DNA from: an uncultured Eubacteriales bacterium
Lineage (GTDB): Bacteria > Bacillota > Clostridia > Christensenellales > Pumilibacteraceae
Assembly (NCBI GenBank): GCA_902783025.1
Contig: CACZPH010000037.1
Coordinates: 1-53,765 of the forward strand
DNA length: 53,765 nt
Direction of reading: 5' to 3'
Of this stretch, positions 40,101 through 48,049 are shown piece after piece. The notes under the pieces are model-generated. The model was not told where the DNA came from and searched no databases. It worked only from the letters and a program-made list of their open reading frames with translations. Both the position numbers and the translations under genes were made by a program. Numbering within the stretch: the first letter of the stretch is position 1; each line of letters starts with the position of its first letter.

Positions 40101-43100
40101 CGGAGTCAAGAAAAACAGATATTATATTTATTACAGCGCGCTCAGCAAGCAGGGCAATGAAAACACCGATTATTCGGCGGACGACGGCGACGCCGACGCC
40201 ACGCCCAACCCCAACGCGCGCAACAAAGGCCACGCGCAGTACAACAGACTTTACCTGGGTATCGGCGTATCCGACAAGCCGCAGGGTCCGTACACGCAGG
40301 TAAATACCGCGACGTACTACAAGTGGTACGACGACAACCTTCTTTCGGACGATCAGCCTACTAAGGCTTACAAGTCTTTCTACGGCGCCGTCGGCACGAG
40401 CGCGGTAACGGGAAGGACCACCAACCTTAACGGCAACGTAGCCAACGAGTCCGCGCCCCCGCTCAATTTCTACAAGTATCACCCCGAGGTCAAAGCGGCT
40501 ATGGACGCGCTCGGCGCGGCTTACTGGCCGTGCATCGACATTTCGCCCTTCAAGGATCCCGCGACCGGAAACTTCTACCTGTATTTCTCTCAGCACGTCA
40601 ACGAAGTCAGCGACGGCAACGTAATATGGGTAATGAAGATGAAGGACTATATTACGCCGGACTTCAGCACAGGCGAAAACGCCATGCATATCGTCGCGCT
40701 TCCCGGTTATTCGGTCATCGACACCACGCTCAAGGTTTACACCAACCGCGGCATCGACTGGGGGGCTCACGCCGAGTACAAGACTCATCTTCAGCGCTTC
40801 TCGTTCGACGGAACGAGCAAAGGCGCCGGCATCAACGAAGGCGCGCATACGATAGCGCACTACGACGAAAAAGCGGGACAATGGCTGTATTACCTTACGT
40901 ACTCGCCTTACGGCTACGGCGCGAGAGCGTACTCGGTAACGCAAGCGGTTTCCACTTCGCCTTTCGGACCGTTCGTAAAACTCGAACCGACTAAGGGCGT
41001 TACCGTAATGGGACTTTACAACGGCTACAACAGTACCACGGCGACCGGCACCACGGGCAACAGCAATCTTGACTATACTCAGGCGCGCGACCTTTCCGCC
41101 TCTATCGACTATATGGCGGGAACCGGACACCATTGCTTCGTTACCGCCGGCAGCGACGTGTTCGTACTGTATCACTCGTTCCCCAACCCCATCAGCAACA
41201 GCAACCTTGACGGAAACTTCCTTGGCAGGCAGATCTCTTCCGACAGACTGCATTTCGTGTCCTCTCCGTCGCTTAACTACGGCGATCTCAAGAGCGGATA
41301 TTCGTGCGATTCCGCGCAGCGCCTTACCGTGCTTTACGGCAACGGACCCACGTATTCGCTCCAGCCCAAGCCTTCTTTCAGCACCGGGTACGAAAACGTC
41401 GCGGGCAAGGCAACCGTCACGAGTACCGGCACGTATACCGTTTCGGCTATTCCGGGTCCCGCGGGAACTTCAGTTACCGACTCGACCGAATTCCTTACCG
41501 ACGGACTGTTCGTAGTGCATTCGCCCTACAAGGATTGGGAATACGTCAACACCGCCTCGGGCAACCAAACGATAACGCTTACGTTCGCCGAGCCGCAGAA
41601 CGCCCGCGCGGTAATGGTCTACAACTCGGCTTATTACGCCGCTTCGCTCAAGACTTTGCGCTCGCTCAAACTGTATCTTACCGACGGCACGATAGTCGAA
41701 AAAACAAACCTTACCCAAAACTCCGACAACGCGTATCCCGCCAAGAAAGTCATGCGTTTCGGCGGCAGCATAATAGCCGACTTCGACGAACTTTCGGTAA
41801 ACAAAATAGAGATCACGTTCAATTCCGAGGATAAATTCGATCCGTCCTCATCTACGGTCAAGATAGGCGATATCGCGGTGCTCGCGCGCAGGAGCGGAGC
41901 GGCGATCCGCAAGGTCGATTACGGGCAGTACGGCGGAGCCAACGACCCCGGATTCGTACTCGACGGCGTAGCGGACGACTACGGCTGGCAGGACGTTAAG
42001 CCTTACGTATATAAGGGCGAACAGTTCTCCGCGACTGTCAAGGCGGTTCCCGGCAAGAGCGGAATTTACGTAACGGCGACCGTTTACGACAAGGCGCTGT
42101 TCCACTCGGACAACAGCGGCGCCGCCACCACCAAATTCCACGGTCTCAACCGCTGGTACAAGAATACCGAACTCGACTTGTTCGTATTCGCGGGAGACAC
42201 CAAGAATTACACGACGGCAAAAGTCGTAAGCGGAAGATTCTCGCTGTACAATATGTTATCGACGTGGGGAATGTCGGGCGCAAGCTCGTTTGTGGGCGAC
42301 GGTAACTCCAAATCTAACTCCAACTATTCGTTTACGGCGGAAGGCTTCGTTTCCTATGCGGATCTCGGCGTCACGGGCAGCGATGTAGCGTATATAGCGG
42401 CAAGTTATTACAGACCCGAAAACAACAAAACGAATATCCGTCCGCTCACCTTTATAGGCGGCGACCACAGACTTATTTCCGCGATGCTCGTATTCGACGA
42501 GAACGGCTACAAGCCCAAGGCTGTCGGCTACGGCGCTAGCGGCGACGGCGTGGGCGAAGAGATCGGCGAGTGGAAAGTCGTGACCGACGGCGTTCAGTCT
42601 GCGAGCACCCGCCAGAGCGCGACGTTCATAGAAGGAGCCGGGGCGGAAAACTTCGCCGTCAAGGCGGATATTTCCGCGGCTATCGGAATAAACCCCGACG
42701 CGCTTGCCGGATTTACGCTCAGCGACGGATTGCACACTTACACTTACGTTTTGGATCTTACCGAGCGCGTATCGAGCAATTATATCAACAGGCTTGTAAT
42801 TTACTCGATGACCGACTACGGCGAGAAAGAAATCGTATTTGACGACAGACAGGCGTTTACTAACGATTACAGGACGAAAACGCTTTCGCTCGCTCTGTAC
42901 AAGAAAGGCAACACGATCTATATTTCGGTAAACGGCAAGATAGTTTACTTTGAGTCCGACGACAGGTTCGACCGCGCAATGAGCGCCGGACTGTACTCGA
43001 GATACGTCAAGACCACGTTCAAGAACGTTGAGTTTACCGATTATACCGATTCTGCGGATCAGCTTTACGAAACGGCTTCTTTGCCGCTCAACGTAAGATT

Positions 43101-44136
43101 CAACACGTATCTTTCCGCCGTCGCCAAAGTAAAAGGCTCGCTCACCGAAAGCGGCTTCGCGGCTGAAGTTTACGCCGCGTCGAGCGTTAACGGCAAGAGC
43201 GTATCGAGCGTCAAGGTAAACGGCGAAACGCTGACTCTTAACGACGGAACAGGCGAATTCGCGGTCAGCGGCGATATGTTCGTTACCGTAAACACTTCCG
43301 CCGAGACCTCGTACAAGGTAAGCGGCACCGTATCGGACAATCTTTCCTCCAGAGCGGCGCGCATAGTGTTCAAAAACGGCAATAAGGTTTACGAGCGCTA
43401 TACCAAGGACGGCTCGTACTCGCTCACGCTCCCGTCCGGAGAGTACGAAGTAACCGTCCGTACGCCGTACAGAAAAGCGGCTACGACTACCGTAACTGTA
43501 GGCACTTCCGCGGTAACGGCGAACTTAAGCGCCGCAAACGCTCTTTTGGGCGCGGCGGTAGACGAACTCGATATTTCGGCAAGCAAAGTAGCGCTCACGC
43601 ATTCGGGCGAAACCTTCTCTATCTACGATCAGAAGAACGGCATATCCACGTGGCTTGACGCGGAAGCGTCGGCGACGGCGGTGATCGACTTTACGATCGA
43701 GAGCAATCTCGATACCGCTGGTCTTACTCCGGGAACTTACGAAACGTCGCTCACCATCGGTATCAATTACCGCAACGCCGAGAGCAATTCGTCGATAGCG
43801 ATACTGCGCGACGGCGTCCGCGCTCTTGCGAAAGGCAACTGGAACACGCGCATAGACAAGTTCGGACTTCTCAGCAAAAACGCAAACACTTTCGGCAACG
43901 TTACTCGCATAAGAGCCGTTTACCTTAACGACAAGTGGACGCTCTGCGAATGGCGCGGTTCGTCGTACGTCAAGTTCTTCGAATACGACTGCAAGTATTA
44001 CGGAGCGAACACGGGCGCAAACCGCTTCGGCATATACTACGGCACGTCGTTCGCGATAAACCGCGTGATAATGACCAACTGCGCTATCGTGACAGACGCG
44101 GAGCGGGTTCAGGCGATTTACGATTCGCTCGGCTGA
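37174..44136 (+). CDS. Giant multidomain GH43-type glycosidase lipoprotein
   Basis: 2320 residues. Lipoprotein signal with lipobox FFAAC (Cys21). Residues about 50-510 hold tandem InlB/Flg_new_2-type repeats (YSLNVSANAGGEISVSAP, VTVTPDTGYILDSL). A carboxypeptidase-regulatory-like domain follows (about 510-585; GKAVYEDGTPVVGADVYADG). A concanavalin-like region (about 590-780) precedes a five-bladed GH43 propeller (about 870-1390) with GGADPGAIYV (catalytic Asp), STYWAPELMQ, IDISPFKDPATGNFYLYFSQ, and a late NEGAHTIAHYDEKAGQWLYYLTYS. F5/8-type (about 1405-1570), CBM9/DOMON-like (about 1575-1790) and laminin-G-like (about 1790-1955) regions and a second regulatory-like beta domain follow. GH43 enzymes cut arabinan, xylan or galactan side chains. 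It is probably anchored outside the cell to attack plant fibre. Domain borders are approximate. Confidence 0.85.
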   Translation: MRKRSIFLCLILIVATFFAACTVTAKRPENVTVAVTDAGVMSDGGFVSWTNADPSKKRTVNVGDDVVFTPFVNSGWALDSFTVDGQEMIMFRAEDGTITLSKVKGDIEYAATFVRAYSLNVSANAGGEISVSAPFVKEGEDVRVTVTPDTGYILDSLIDNGEDVTDAVVRGRYTISSVSADHNVSAQFVLAAEVNVRTATSGGKIELLDEVTPGANVRVKATADAGYRLTALDLDGADVLDKAEDGVYTVASVSGVHTVTASFTREFKISQAVSGGEVGLECPAYVLIGETLRVKITSIPDGYRLVRFTVNGYNATSELSADLEYVEENIANDVVIGVIIKREDQIAVVQPLHGVLSVAESSCVPGDVLHISFVPDEHYELDSLVVDGVDITDSVSDNECAYVSTGYGAVVEATTRPVLYALSLTVPSGHGTARFAVGGKTVTSASVEDEVEIIAKANSGYELKSVTVGGEQIEINGDRATLPAITGPINAEVEFDLKSDVPFSGKAVYEDGTPVVGADVYADGEKKATTDGEGKFSFLSTAAAHEIYASAYGYVSAVVITEFASDGALDIAAPFVLKESTTKLIGATLGQYSSDFTGSTITYDSETGTEKITTTGAFSGKPLFLKDMQTSDGIVYFSVLNKTDTSGEHEPDPGIGVALYSPEFFLVGHVSRARTRFLPNSNYSTTRAYMPAVYVPSGEDFDIGAAGTREKHFFAFAKLDDTAYFLYRKADGKYRVISSYTTEYLDGIFAFALIGATNGKTSTVEINDLGISRDHSEISALLKASVEVASDGGEVSFDDPHAGKTVTFRVKANAGKMLSALTLNGTAIAFSNDEPGIYSAKATLGEGVNSLAASYVNSTPADKTITDGTISDDASFVYDSSIFYRNDQQIGGADPGAIYVSEEDDPVNGGWFYMVITGGNATQAFNIFRSKDLTTWKVCSDNGNSGFALKLNSATDWSTSTYWAPELMQETYITASGVKKNRYYIYYSALSKQGNENTDYSADDGDADATPNPNARNKGHAQYNRLYLGIGVSDKPQGPYTQVNTATYYKWYDDNLLSDDQPTKAYKSFYGAVGTSAVTGRTTNLNGNVANESAPPLNFYKYHPEVKAAMDALGAAYWPCIDISPFKDPATGNFYLYFSQHVNEVSDGNVIWVMKMKDYITPDFSTGENAMHIVALPGYSVIDTTLKVYTNRGIDWGAHAEYKTHLQRFSFDGTSKGAGINEGAHTIAHYDEKAGQWLYYLTYSPYGYGARAYSVTQAVSTSPFGPFVKLEPTKGVTVMGLYNGYNSTTATGTTGNSNLDYTQARDLSASIDYMAGTGHHCFVTAGSDVFVLYHSFPNPISNSNLDGNFLGRQISSDRLHFVSSPSLNYGDLKSGYSCDSAQRLTVLYGNGPTYSLQPKPSFSTGYENVAGKATVTSTGTYTVSAIPGPAGTSVTDSTEFLTDGLFVVHSPYKDWEYVNTASGNQTITLTFAEPQNARAVMVYNSAYYAASLKTLRSLKLYLTDGTIVEKTNLTQNSDNAYPAKKVMRFGGSIIADFDELSVNKIEITFNSEDKFDPSSSTVKIGDIAVLARRSGAAIRKVDYGQYGGANDPGFVLDGVADDYGWQDVKPYVYKGEQFSATVKAVPGKSGIYVTATVYDKALFHSDNSGAATTKFHGLNRWYKNTELDLFVFAGDTKNYTTAKVVSGRFSLYNMLSTWGMSGASSFVGDGNSKSNSNYSFTAEGFVSYADLGVTGSDVAYIAASYYRPENNKTNIRPLTFIGGDHRLISAMLVFDENGYKPKAVGYGASGDGVGEEIGEWKVVTDGVQSASTRQSATFIEGAGAENFAVKADISAAIGINPDALAGFTLSDGLHTYTYVLDLTERVSSNYINRLVIYSMTDYGEKEIVFDDRQAFTNDYRTKTLSLALYKKGNTIYISVNGKIVYFESDDRFDRAMSAGLYSRYVKTTFKNVEFTDYTDSADQLYETASLPLNVRFNTYLSAVAKVKGSLTESGFAAEVYAASSVNGKSVSSVKVNGETLTLNDGTGEFAVSGDMFVTVNTSAETSYKVSGTVSDNLSSRAARIVFKNGNKVYERYTKDGSYSLTLPSGEYEVTVRTPYRKAATTTVTVGTSAVTANLSAANALLGAAVDELDISASKVALTHSGETFSIYDQKNGISTWLDAEASATAVIDFTIESNLDTAGLTPGTYETSLTIGINYRNAESNSSIAILRDGVRALAKGNWNTRIDKFGLLSKNANTFGNVTRIRAVYLNDKWTLCEWRGSSYVKFFEYDCKYYGANTGANRFGIYYGTSFAINRVIMTNCAIVTDAERVQAIYDSLG

Positions 44137-44147
44137 AAACCATACGA

Positions 44148-44178
44148 AAGGCTGACGACGACGTCGTCGGCCTTTTTC
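44148..44178 (+). terminator. Terminator of the GH43 lipoprotein gene
   Basis: AAGGCTGACGAC and GTCGTCGGCCTT with loop GAC, then TTTCG; 12 nt after the stop. Confidence 0.85.
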
Positions 44179-44245
44179 GTTAAAAACCCCGTTTTTTAAG
44201 CGTTTCTTTTTAGGTTTGAGGCAAAAAACTACTTTGCAAAAACAC

Positions 44246-44274
44246 TTGTAAATTTTCTCAATAGGTGCTATAAT
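44246..44274 (+). promoter_or_regulatory. Promoter of the dehydrogenase gene, leaderless geometry
   Basis: TTGTAA (44246-44251), 17 nt, TATAAT (44269-44274). Nine nt separate the -10 box from the ATG at 44284, with no Shine-Dalgarno sequence. Confidence 0.75.
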
Positions 44275-44283
44275 AATACCTGT

Positions 44284-45306
44284 ATGAAGGTTTGGAAAGT
44301 CACACATCCCGGTTTTATTACTCTCGAAGACTTAGGCCCGTCCGAAGTCAGGAAAGATTGCGTTAAGGTCAAAATGCTTGCCGCGACCGTTTCAACGACC
44401 GAAAAACTTGTTTTTAAGGGTACGCTTAAGGGTTGTACTTTCCCGCGCGTTCCGGGAAGACAAGGCGTAGGCATGGTCAGCGAAGTCGACGAGTCGGTAC
44501 ACAAATTCCGCCGCGGCGACAGATGCTACGTGTCTTCGCAAGTGGCGTGCAACGAATGCTATTTTTGCCGCATAGGCCGCAAATCCGAATGTTCGCACCT
44601 TCAGACTTACGGCAAGGATATCGACGGCGTGCTGTCGGATTTCGCGATCATAAGCACGGATAACTTATACCTGCTTCCCGATCGCATAACGGACAATCAA
44701 GCGGTCTTTATCGAGACGATAGCGCTTGCGATCAACGCTATCAACACTCTCAACATCGGCAAGGGCGATCATCTCGTGATTCTGGGCGCGTCGGTATTCG
44801 GTCTTATCATGGCGCAGGTAGCCATGGCGCATCAGGCTGTGCCCGTTCTCGTCGATAAGCGTCCCGACAGGCTTTTGCTCGCCGAAGAACTCGGCGTATA
44901 TTATTGCGTAAACGGCGCGAAGGAAGACCTCGCGAAGAAGGTGTTTTCGATCACCGGCGGCAAAATGGCGGGCAGAGTGGTTTGCTCGATGGATTGCGCC
45001 GATTTCGATTACGGAACTTGCGCGGACATCGTTTCCAACTACGGCAAAATAGGCTTTGTGGGTACGGACAGCGAAATAAGCGAAATAAACGTCGACCTTA
45101 TGCAGATAATAAGCAAGAGCGTAACGACGTATAGTATCAATCACGCCAACGACAATATTTCCGCGGCGATAAATATGCTCGCTCGCGGCGACGTCAACGT
45201 CGACAAACTCATCACGCCCATCAAGTTTTCCGAGATAGGCGCGTATCTCGAAAGATACGCGGGCGGCGAAGATTTTATCCAGATCGTCGCCACAGCCGAC
45301 AAATAA
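44284..45306 (+). CDS. Zinc-type medium-chain dehydrogenase lacking catalytic zinc ligands
   Basis: 340 residues, MDR fold. The structural zinc lobe is intact: CNECYFCRIGRKSEC (four Cys). The Rossmann domain has ILGASVFGLIMAQVAMAHQ and VDKRPDRLLLAEELGV. The usual catalytic zinc ligands are missing: where the family has CGSD/CGTD the sequence reads TVSTTEK, and where it has GHE it reads PGRQGVG. It may therefore be zinc-independent in catalysis or have another role. It resembles the alcohol/sorbitol dehydrogenase branch overall. Single-gene unit with a terminator after it. The mRNA looks leaderless. Confidence 0.85.
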   Translation: MKVWKVTHPGFITLEDLGPSEVRKDCVKVKMLAATVSTTEKLVFKGTLKGCTFPRVPGRQGVGMVSEVDESVHKFRRGDRCYVSSQVACNECYFCRIGRKSECSHLQTYGKDIDGVLSDFAIISTDNLYLLPDRITDNQAVFIETIALAINAINTLNIGKGDHLVILGASVFGLIMAQVAMAHQAVPVLVDKRPDRLLLAEELGVYYCVNGAKEDLAKKVFSITGGKMAGRVVCSMDCADFDYGTCADIVSNYGKIGFVGTDSEISEINVDLMQIISKSVTTYSINHANDNISAAINMLARGDVNVDKLITPIKFSEIGAYLERYAGGEDFIQIVATADK

Positions 45307-45311
45307 ACCCG

Positions 45312-45339
45312 AAAGCACCCTGCAAAAGGGTGCTTTTTT
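45312..45339 (+). terminator. Terminator of the dehydrogenase gene
   Basis: AAAGCACCC and GGGTGCTTT with loop TGCAAAA, then TTTTA. Confidence 0.92.
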
Positions 45340-45382
45340 AGCAGTTAAGCGACGAAAAGCGGCAAAATCGCCTTAAAAACGC

Positions 45383-45411
45383 TTGATTTAAAAGTTTTAC
45401 TGTGTTATAAT
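45383..45411 (+). promoter_or_regulatory. rpsF operon promoter
   Basis: TTGATT (45383-45388), 17 nt, TATAAT (45406-45411). Confidence 0.85.
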
Positions 45412-45417
45412 GTGTTT

Positions 45418-45480
45418 TGTCCGAAAGAATCGGACGTATCCTTTCTCTCTATGAGAGACGACTAAGACCACAAGGAGGTT
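45418..45480 (+). promoter_or_regulatory. rpsF leader with two hairpins (possible S6:S18 autoregulatory leader)
   Basis: GTCCG-AAAGAAT-CGGAC forms one hairpin (45419-45435), and TCTCTCTATGAGAGA forms a second, before the AAGGAGG ribosome site. S6:S18 operons in many bacteria are repressed by the S6:S18 complex binding a CCG-bearing leader. A CCG is present in the first hairpin, but I cannot confirm the exact motif. Confidence 0.45.
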
Positions 45481-45486
45481 AATATC

Positions 45487-45768
45487 ATGAACAAGTACGA
45501 AGTTCTTTACATCATCGACGCCGCGCTCGACGACGCCGCGAAGGACGCGCTTGTCGCAAGATTCTCTAAGCTCGTTACCGACAACGCCGGCGAAGTAGAG
45601 TCCGTAGACAAATGGGGCGTCAGGAAGTTTGCTTACGAGATGAACTTCAAGAACGAAGGTTACTATGTTTTGATGAATTTCTCGGCTAATCCCGATCTTC
45701 CCGCAGAAATGGAAAGACAGATGAGGATATCCGACGACGTCATCAGATATTTGGTAGTCCGCAAGTAA
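45487..45768 (+). CDS. rpsF: 30S ribosomal protein bS6
   Basis: 93 residues: MNKYEVLYIIDAALDD at the start, VESVDKWGVRKFAYEMNFKNEGYYVLMNF in the middle and DDVIRYLVVRK at the end, matching bS6 throughout. Normal length. AAGGAGG precedes the ATG. First gene of rpsF-ssb-rpsR, with 18 and 21 nt between genes. S6 binds S18 and the central domain of 16S rRNA. Confidence 0.97.
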   Translation: MNKYEVLYIIDAALDDAAKDALVARFSKLVTDNAGEVESVDKWGVRKFAYEMNFKNEGYYVLMNFSANPDLPAEMERQMRISDDVIRYLVVRK

Positions 45769-45786
45769 TTTTTTAGAGGTGTACCT

Positions 45787-46191
45787 ATGAACAAATGTAT
45801 TTTTATCGGTAATTTGACTCGCGATCCCGAGTTTTCGACGACTGCAAGCGGAGTATCGCTTTGCCGTTTTTCGATCGCGGTAAGCCGCACTTTCAAGCGC
45901 GAAGGCGAGCCCGAAGCGGACTTTTTCAATATCGTTACTTGGAGAGGCTTGGCGGATAACTGCCACAAATACCTTACCAAAGGCAGCAAGGTTTGCGTCA
46001 TCGGTTCTATGCAGAACCGCAGTTATGACGACAAAGACGGCAATAAGAGATACGTAAGCGACGTAGTTGCGGACGAAGTCGAATTCGTCGGCTCGCGCGC
46101 TCAGGCAGGCAATGCCGACGCTCCCGCGCCCTCTAACGAGCGCCGCGGCGCGACTCTCGAACCTGCTTCCGGAGACGATTTGCCGTTCTAA
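45787..46191 (+). CDS. ssb: Single-stranded DNA-binding protein
   Basis: 134 residues. OB fold: MNKCIFIGNLTRDPEFSTTASGV, then FSIAVSRTF, FFNIVTWRGLADNCHKYLTKGSKV and YVSDVVADEVEFVGS. A short disordered linker ends in the acidic protein-interaction tip DDLPF. It coats single-stranded DNA as a tetramer and recruits replication and repair proteins. Lying between rpsF and rpsR is the standard arrangement. The linker (about 25 residues) is short. Confidence 0.97.
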   Translation: MNKCIFIGNLTRDPEFSTTASGVSLCRFSIAVSRTFKREGEPEADFFNIVTWRGLADNCHKYLTKGSKVCVIGSMQNRSYDDKDGNKRYVSDVVADEVEFVGSRAQAGNADAPAPSNERRGATLEPASGDDLPF

Positions 46192-46212
46192 ATTTTTTAA
46201 GAGGATAGTTTT

Positions 46213-46491
46213 ATGGATAAGAATAAGAATTTCAAGAACGCCAACGCAGACGTTGACGACAAGACCAAGAAGGTCAGAAGAGCGCCCAAGAAGAAAGTTT
46301 GCCTCTTCTGCACCGAGAAGAACAGCGTTATCGATTACAAGGACGTAAACAAGCTCAAGAGATTCGTTACCGAGAAAGGTAAGATCATTCCCCGCAGAGC
46401 GAGCGGCGTATGCGCCCCGCACCAGAGAGATCTTCAGAACGCTATCAAGAGAGCAAGATTTATGGGACTTCTTCCCTTCAAGGGAGAGTAA
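46213..46491 (+). CDS. rpsR: 30S ribosomal protein bS18, zinc-binding form
   Basis: 92 residues. A charged N-terminal extension (about 25 residues) precedes [29 protein letters not shown], then [20 protein letters not shown]. CxxC plus CxxH mark the C+ (zinc-ribbon) form of S18 rather than the zinc-free paralogue. AAGAGG precedes the ATG. Last gene of the operon; a strong terminator follows. Confidence 0.97.
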   Translation: MDKNKNFKNANADVDDKTKKVRRAPKKKVCLFCTEKNSVIDYKDVNKLKRFVTEKGKIIPRRASGVCAPHQRDLQNAIKRARFMGLLPFKGE

Positions 46492-46497
46492 TAGAAG

Positions 46498-46526
46498 CGG
46501 ACGGCATTGAGCCGTCCGTTTTTATT
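46498..46526 (+). terminator. Terminator of the rpsF-ssb-rpsR operon
   Basis: CGGACGGC and GCCGTCCG (perfect 8-bp stem, loop ATTGA), then TTTTTATTAT. Confidence 0.93.
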
Positions 46527-46554
46527 ATACGTTTTTCGCGTTTACCGCGAAACG

Positions 46555-47655
46555 TTATTCGAGATTGCCGAAGATTATTTGTTCTTTGTCGCCTTGGCTC
46601 GCGACGAAGTATATCGTATCGCCGCAGAGCTCAAACGTCGGGTACTGGAACGTCGTCGCGGCCTTAAAGTCGTAATATTCTTCCCACGATTCGCAGTCGC
46701 TAGAGCGAAGCAAACGGAAGTTGTTGCGCATGACGGTAGGGTTTCGGTCGTTCGAGTAGTTATAACCGAGATAGTAGCGGTCGCCGAGTTTTCTGAGTAT
46801 CGGCTTACTCGAAGCGCCGTTGGTAATAAGCGGAGAGTAATGGACTTTGCTCCAGTTCACGCCGTCGGGACTTTCGGAAAAGACGTAGTTAAACTTCGTT
46901 TCTTCCCGCAATATCGCCAGCCACTCGCCGGACGGAGTTTTTACCGCGTTGCTCTCTGTGGTCTTAAAGCGATCGGTATGCTTACCGATAAAGCCTATTA
47001 TTTCGAGATACGAAAAGTCGTCCGCCCATTTCGCGAGCGCGTTTATGCCCGTCCAGAAAGCGTTTACGATCGCCATCGGCATATCGTCCGAATAAAAAAT
47101 ATCGAAAATAAACGTGCAGCAGTTAAGAAAAGGCGCGCTTACGTCCCGCGCGGGAATACCGCTGCTAAGCGCCGCGTCAAGGAGCGTTTTGTTGTTGAAT
47201 TCGCCGATTCCGTCTTTGGTTTTGAGGTAAAACAAGTTGATTTTATTCGAAAACTCGCCCTTTTTTACGTCAAAATCCATATAGTAGCAATGCGACGGCC
47301 TTGAGTTCGGGCTTTCGCTCGTAAAGAACACCCGAAGCGTCCCGTCGTTAAGTTTTATTATGCGCGGAACAAAGGTGCAACCCTTTTCCAGCGTCATGTT
47401 TTCGAACTTCTGCTCGCTGTAAGCTATTTTGTAAATTCTTTCGACGGAGCGCGTTTTGAGGTCGACCACGCTCATCGCGCAGTAAATAAAGTCCCAAAAA
47501 GGATTTTCGTTAGCTCTTACGTCGTTGGCTTCGTAGACGACGTACGCTTTGCCGCCCGCGATCACGAATTGCGCGTCGTGTACGCCTTTCATATTCTCTC
47601 CGCTTATTACTATCGCGTTTTTCAGCGCCCTGTCGCCTTTTTCCGTCGCGTTCAT
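46555..47655 (-). CDS. Sialidase-fold (BNR-type propeller) protein
   Basis: 366 residues from the ATG at 47655, which has GGAG 6 nt upstream; a GTG four codons earlier is possible. No signal peptide. Repeated beta-propeller blades: GVHDAQFVIAGGKAYVVYEA, FVPRIIKLNDGTLRVFFTSE, AVKTPSGEWLAILREE, YVFSESPDGVNWSKVHYS, ILRKLGDRYYLGYNYS, RLLRSSDCESWEEYYD. The SPDGVNWS and SSDCESWEE segments are Asp-box-like (SxDxGxxW). This resembles exo-sialidase/neuraminidase-like proteins, yet the catalytic Arg triad and Tyr/Glu pair cannot be placed with confidence, so it may be another propeller hydrolase acting on glycans. It faces the rpsR terminator. Confidence 0.7.
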   Translation of the reverse strand: MNATEKGDRALKNAIVISGENMKGVHDAQFVIAGGKAYVVYEANDVRANENPFWDFIYCAMSVVDLKTRSVERIYKIAYSEQKFENMTLEKGCTFVPRIIKLNDGTLRVFFTSESPNSRPSHCYYMDFDVKKGEFSNKINLFYLKTKDGIGEFNNKTLLDAALSSGIPARDVSAPFLNCCTFIFDIFYSDDMPMAIVNAFWTGINALAKWADDFSYLEIIGFIGKHTDRFKTTESNAVKTPSGEWLAILREETKFNYVFSESPDGVNWSKVHYSPLITNGASSKPILRKLGDRYYLGYNYSNDRNPTVMRNNFRLLRSSDCESWEEYYDFKAATTFQYPTFELCGDTIYFVASQGDKEQIIFGNLE

Positions 47656-47718
47656 TATTTTCTCCACGTAAGGCGAAGCGGAAATACCGGTCGCCTGTCT
47701 TAAAATATTTATTGTATG

Positions 47719-47746
47719 ATTATATCACTAAATCGTTATTTGTCAA
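47719..47746 (-). promoter_or_regulatory. Promoter of the sialidase-fold gene
   Basis: Minus strand TTGACA (47746-47741), 16 nt, TATAAT (47724-47719); about 55 nt leader to the ATG at 47655. Confidence 0.75.
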
Positions 47747-47830
47747 GAGGTTTTATCAATGCGAATTTTTCCGGGGGCTTTTCGCGCCATAGTATGCGCC
47801 TGTTTTCGGAGCGCAATAGGGGTAGGGAAC

Positions 47831-47857
47831 ACGGACGGCTTCAAGCCGTCCGTTTTT
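47831..47857 (+). terminator. Isolated terminator hairpin
   Basis: ACGGACGGC and GCCGTCCGT, loop TTCAA, then TTTT. The stem is nearly the same as the rpsR terminator at 46498. No plus-strand gene precedes it, so it may block read-through toward 48050 or terminate an unrecognised small transcript. Confidence 0.7.
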
Positions 47858-47921
47858 CTATTCGCCGCGTTTACGGATAGGCGTGTCAAACAGAAATTGA
47901 GTTCAAAAAAAGTCGTTTGCG

Positions 47922-47951
47922 TTGACAGCGCAAACGGGTAAATGATATAAT
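47922..47951 (+). promoter_or_regulatory. Promoter of the GH42-like gene
   Basis: TTGACA (47922-47927), 18 nt, TATAAT (47946-47951). The leader to 48050 is about 92 nt with GCGAGG before the ATG. Confidence 0.7.
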
Positions 47952-48049
47952 CGTACGGGAAGGGTTTGTCGGCGATGGAGGAGCGGATTTTTGAGAGCGG
48001 TCGCCGCACTCGTTCCTAATCGGTTCTTTTCTTAAAGCGAGGTAGTTTT

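Noticed and set aside
39733..41253. 506-codon minus-strand ORF
   Set aside because: Antisense to the GH43 domain; Val/Arg-rich shadow frame with no start signals.
46498..47857. Mobile element bounded by the two similar CGGACGGC hairpins
   Set aside because: Both are ordinary terminators with T-tracts; similarity is limited to the stem, and no target duplication or transposase is present.
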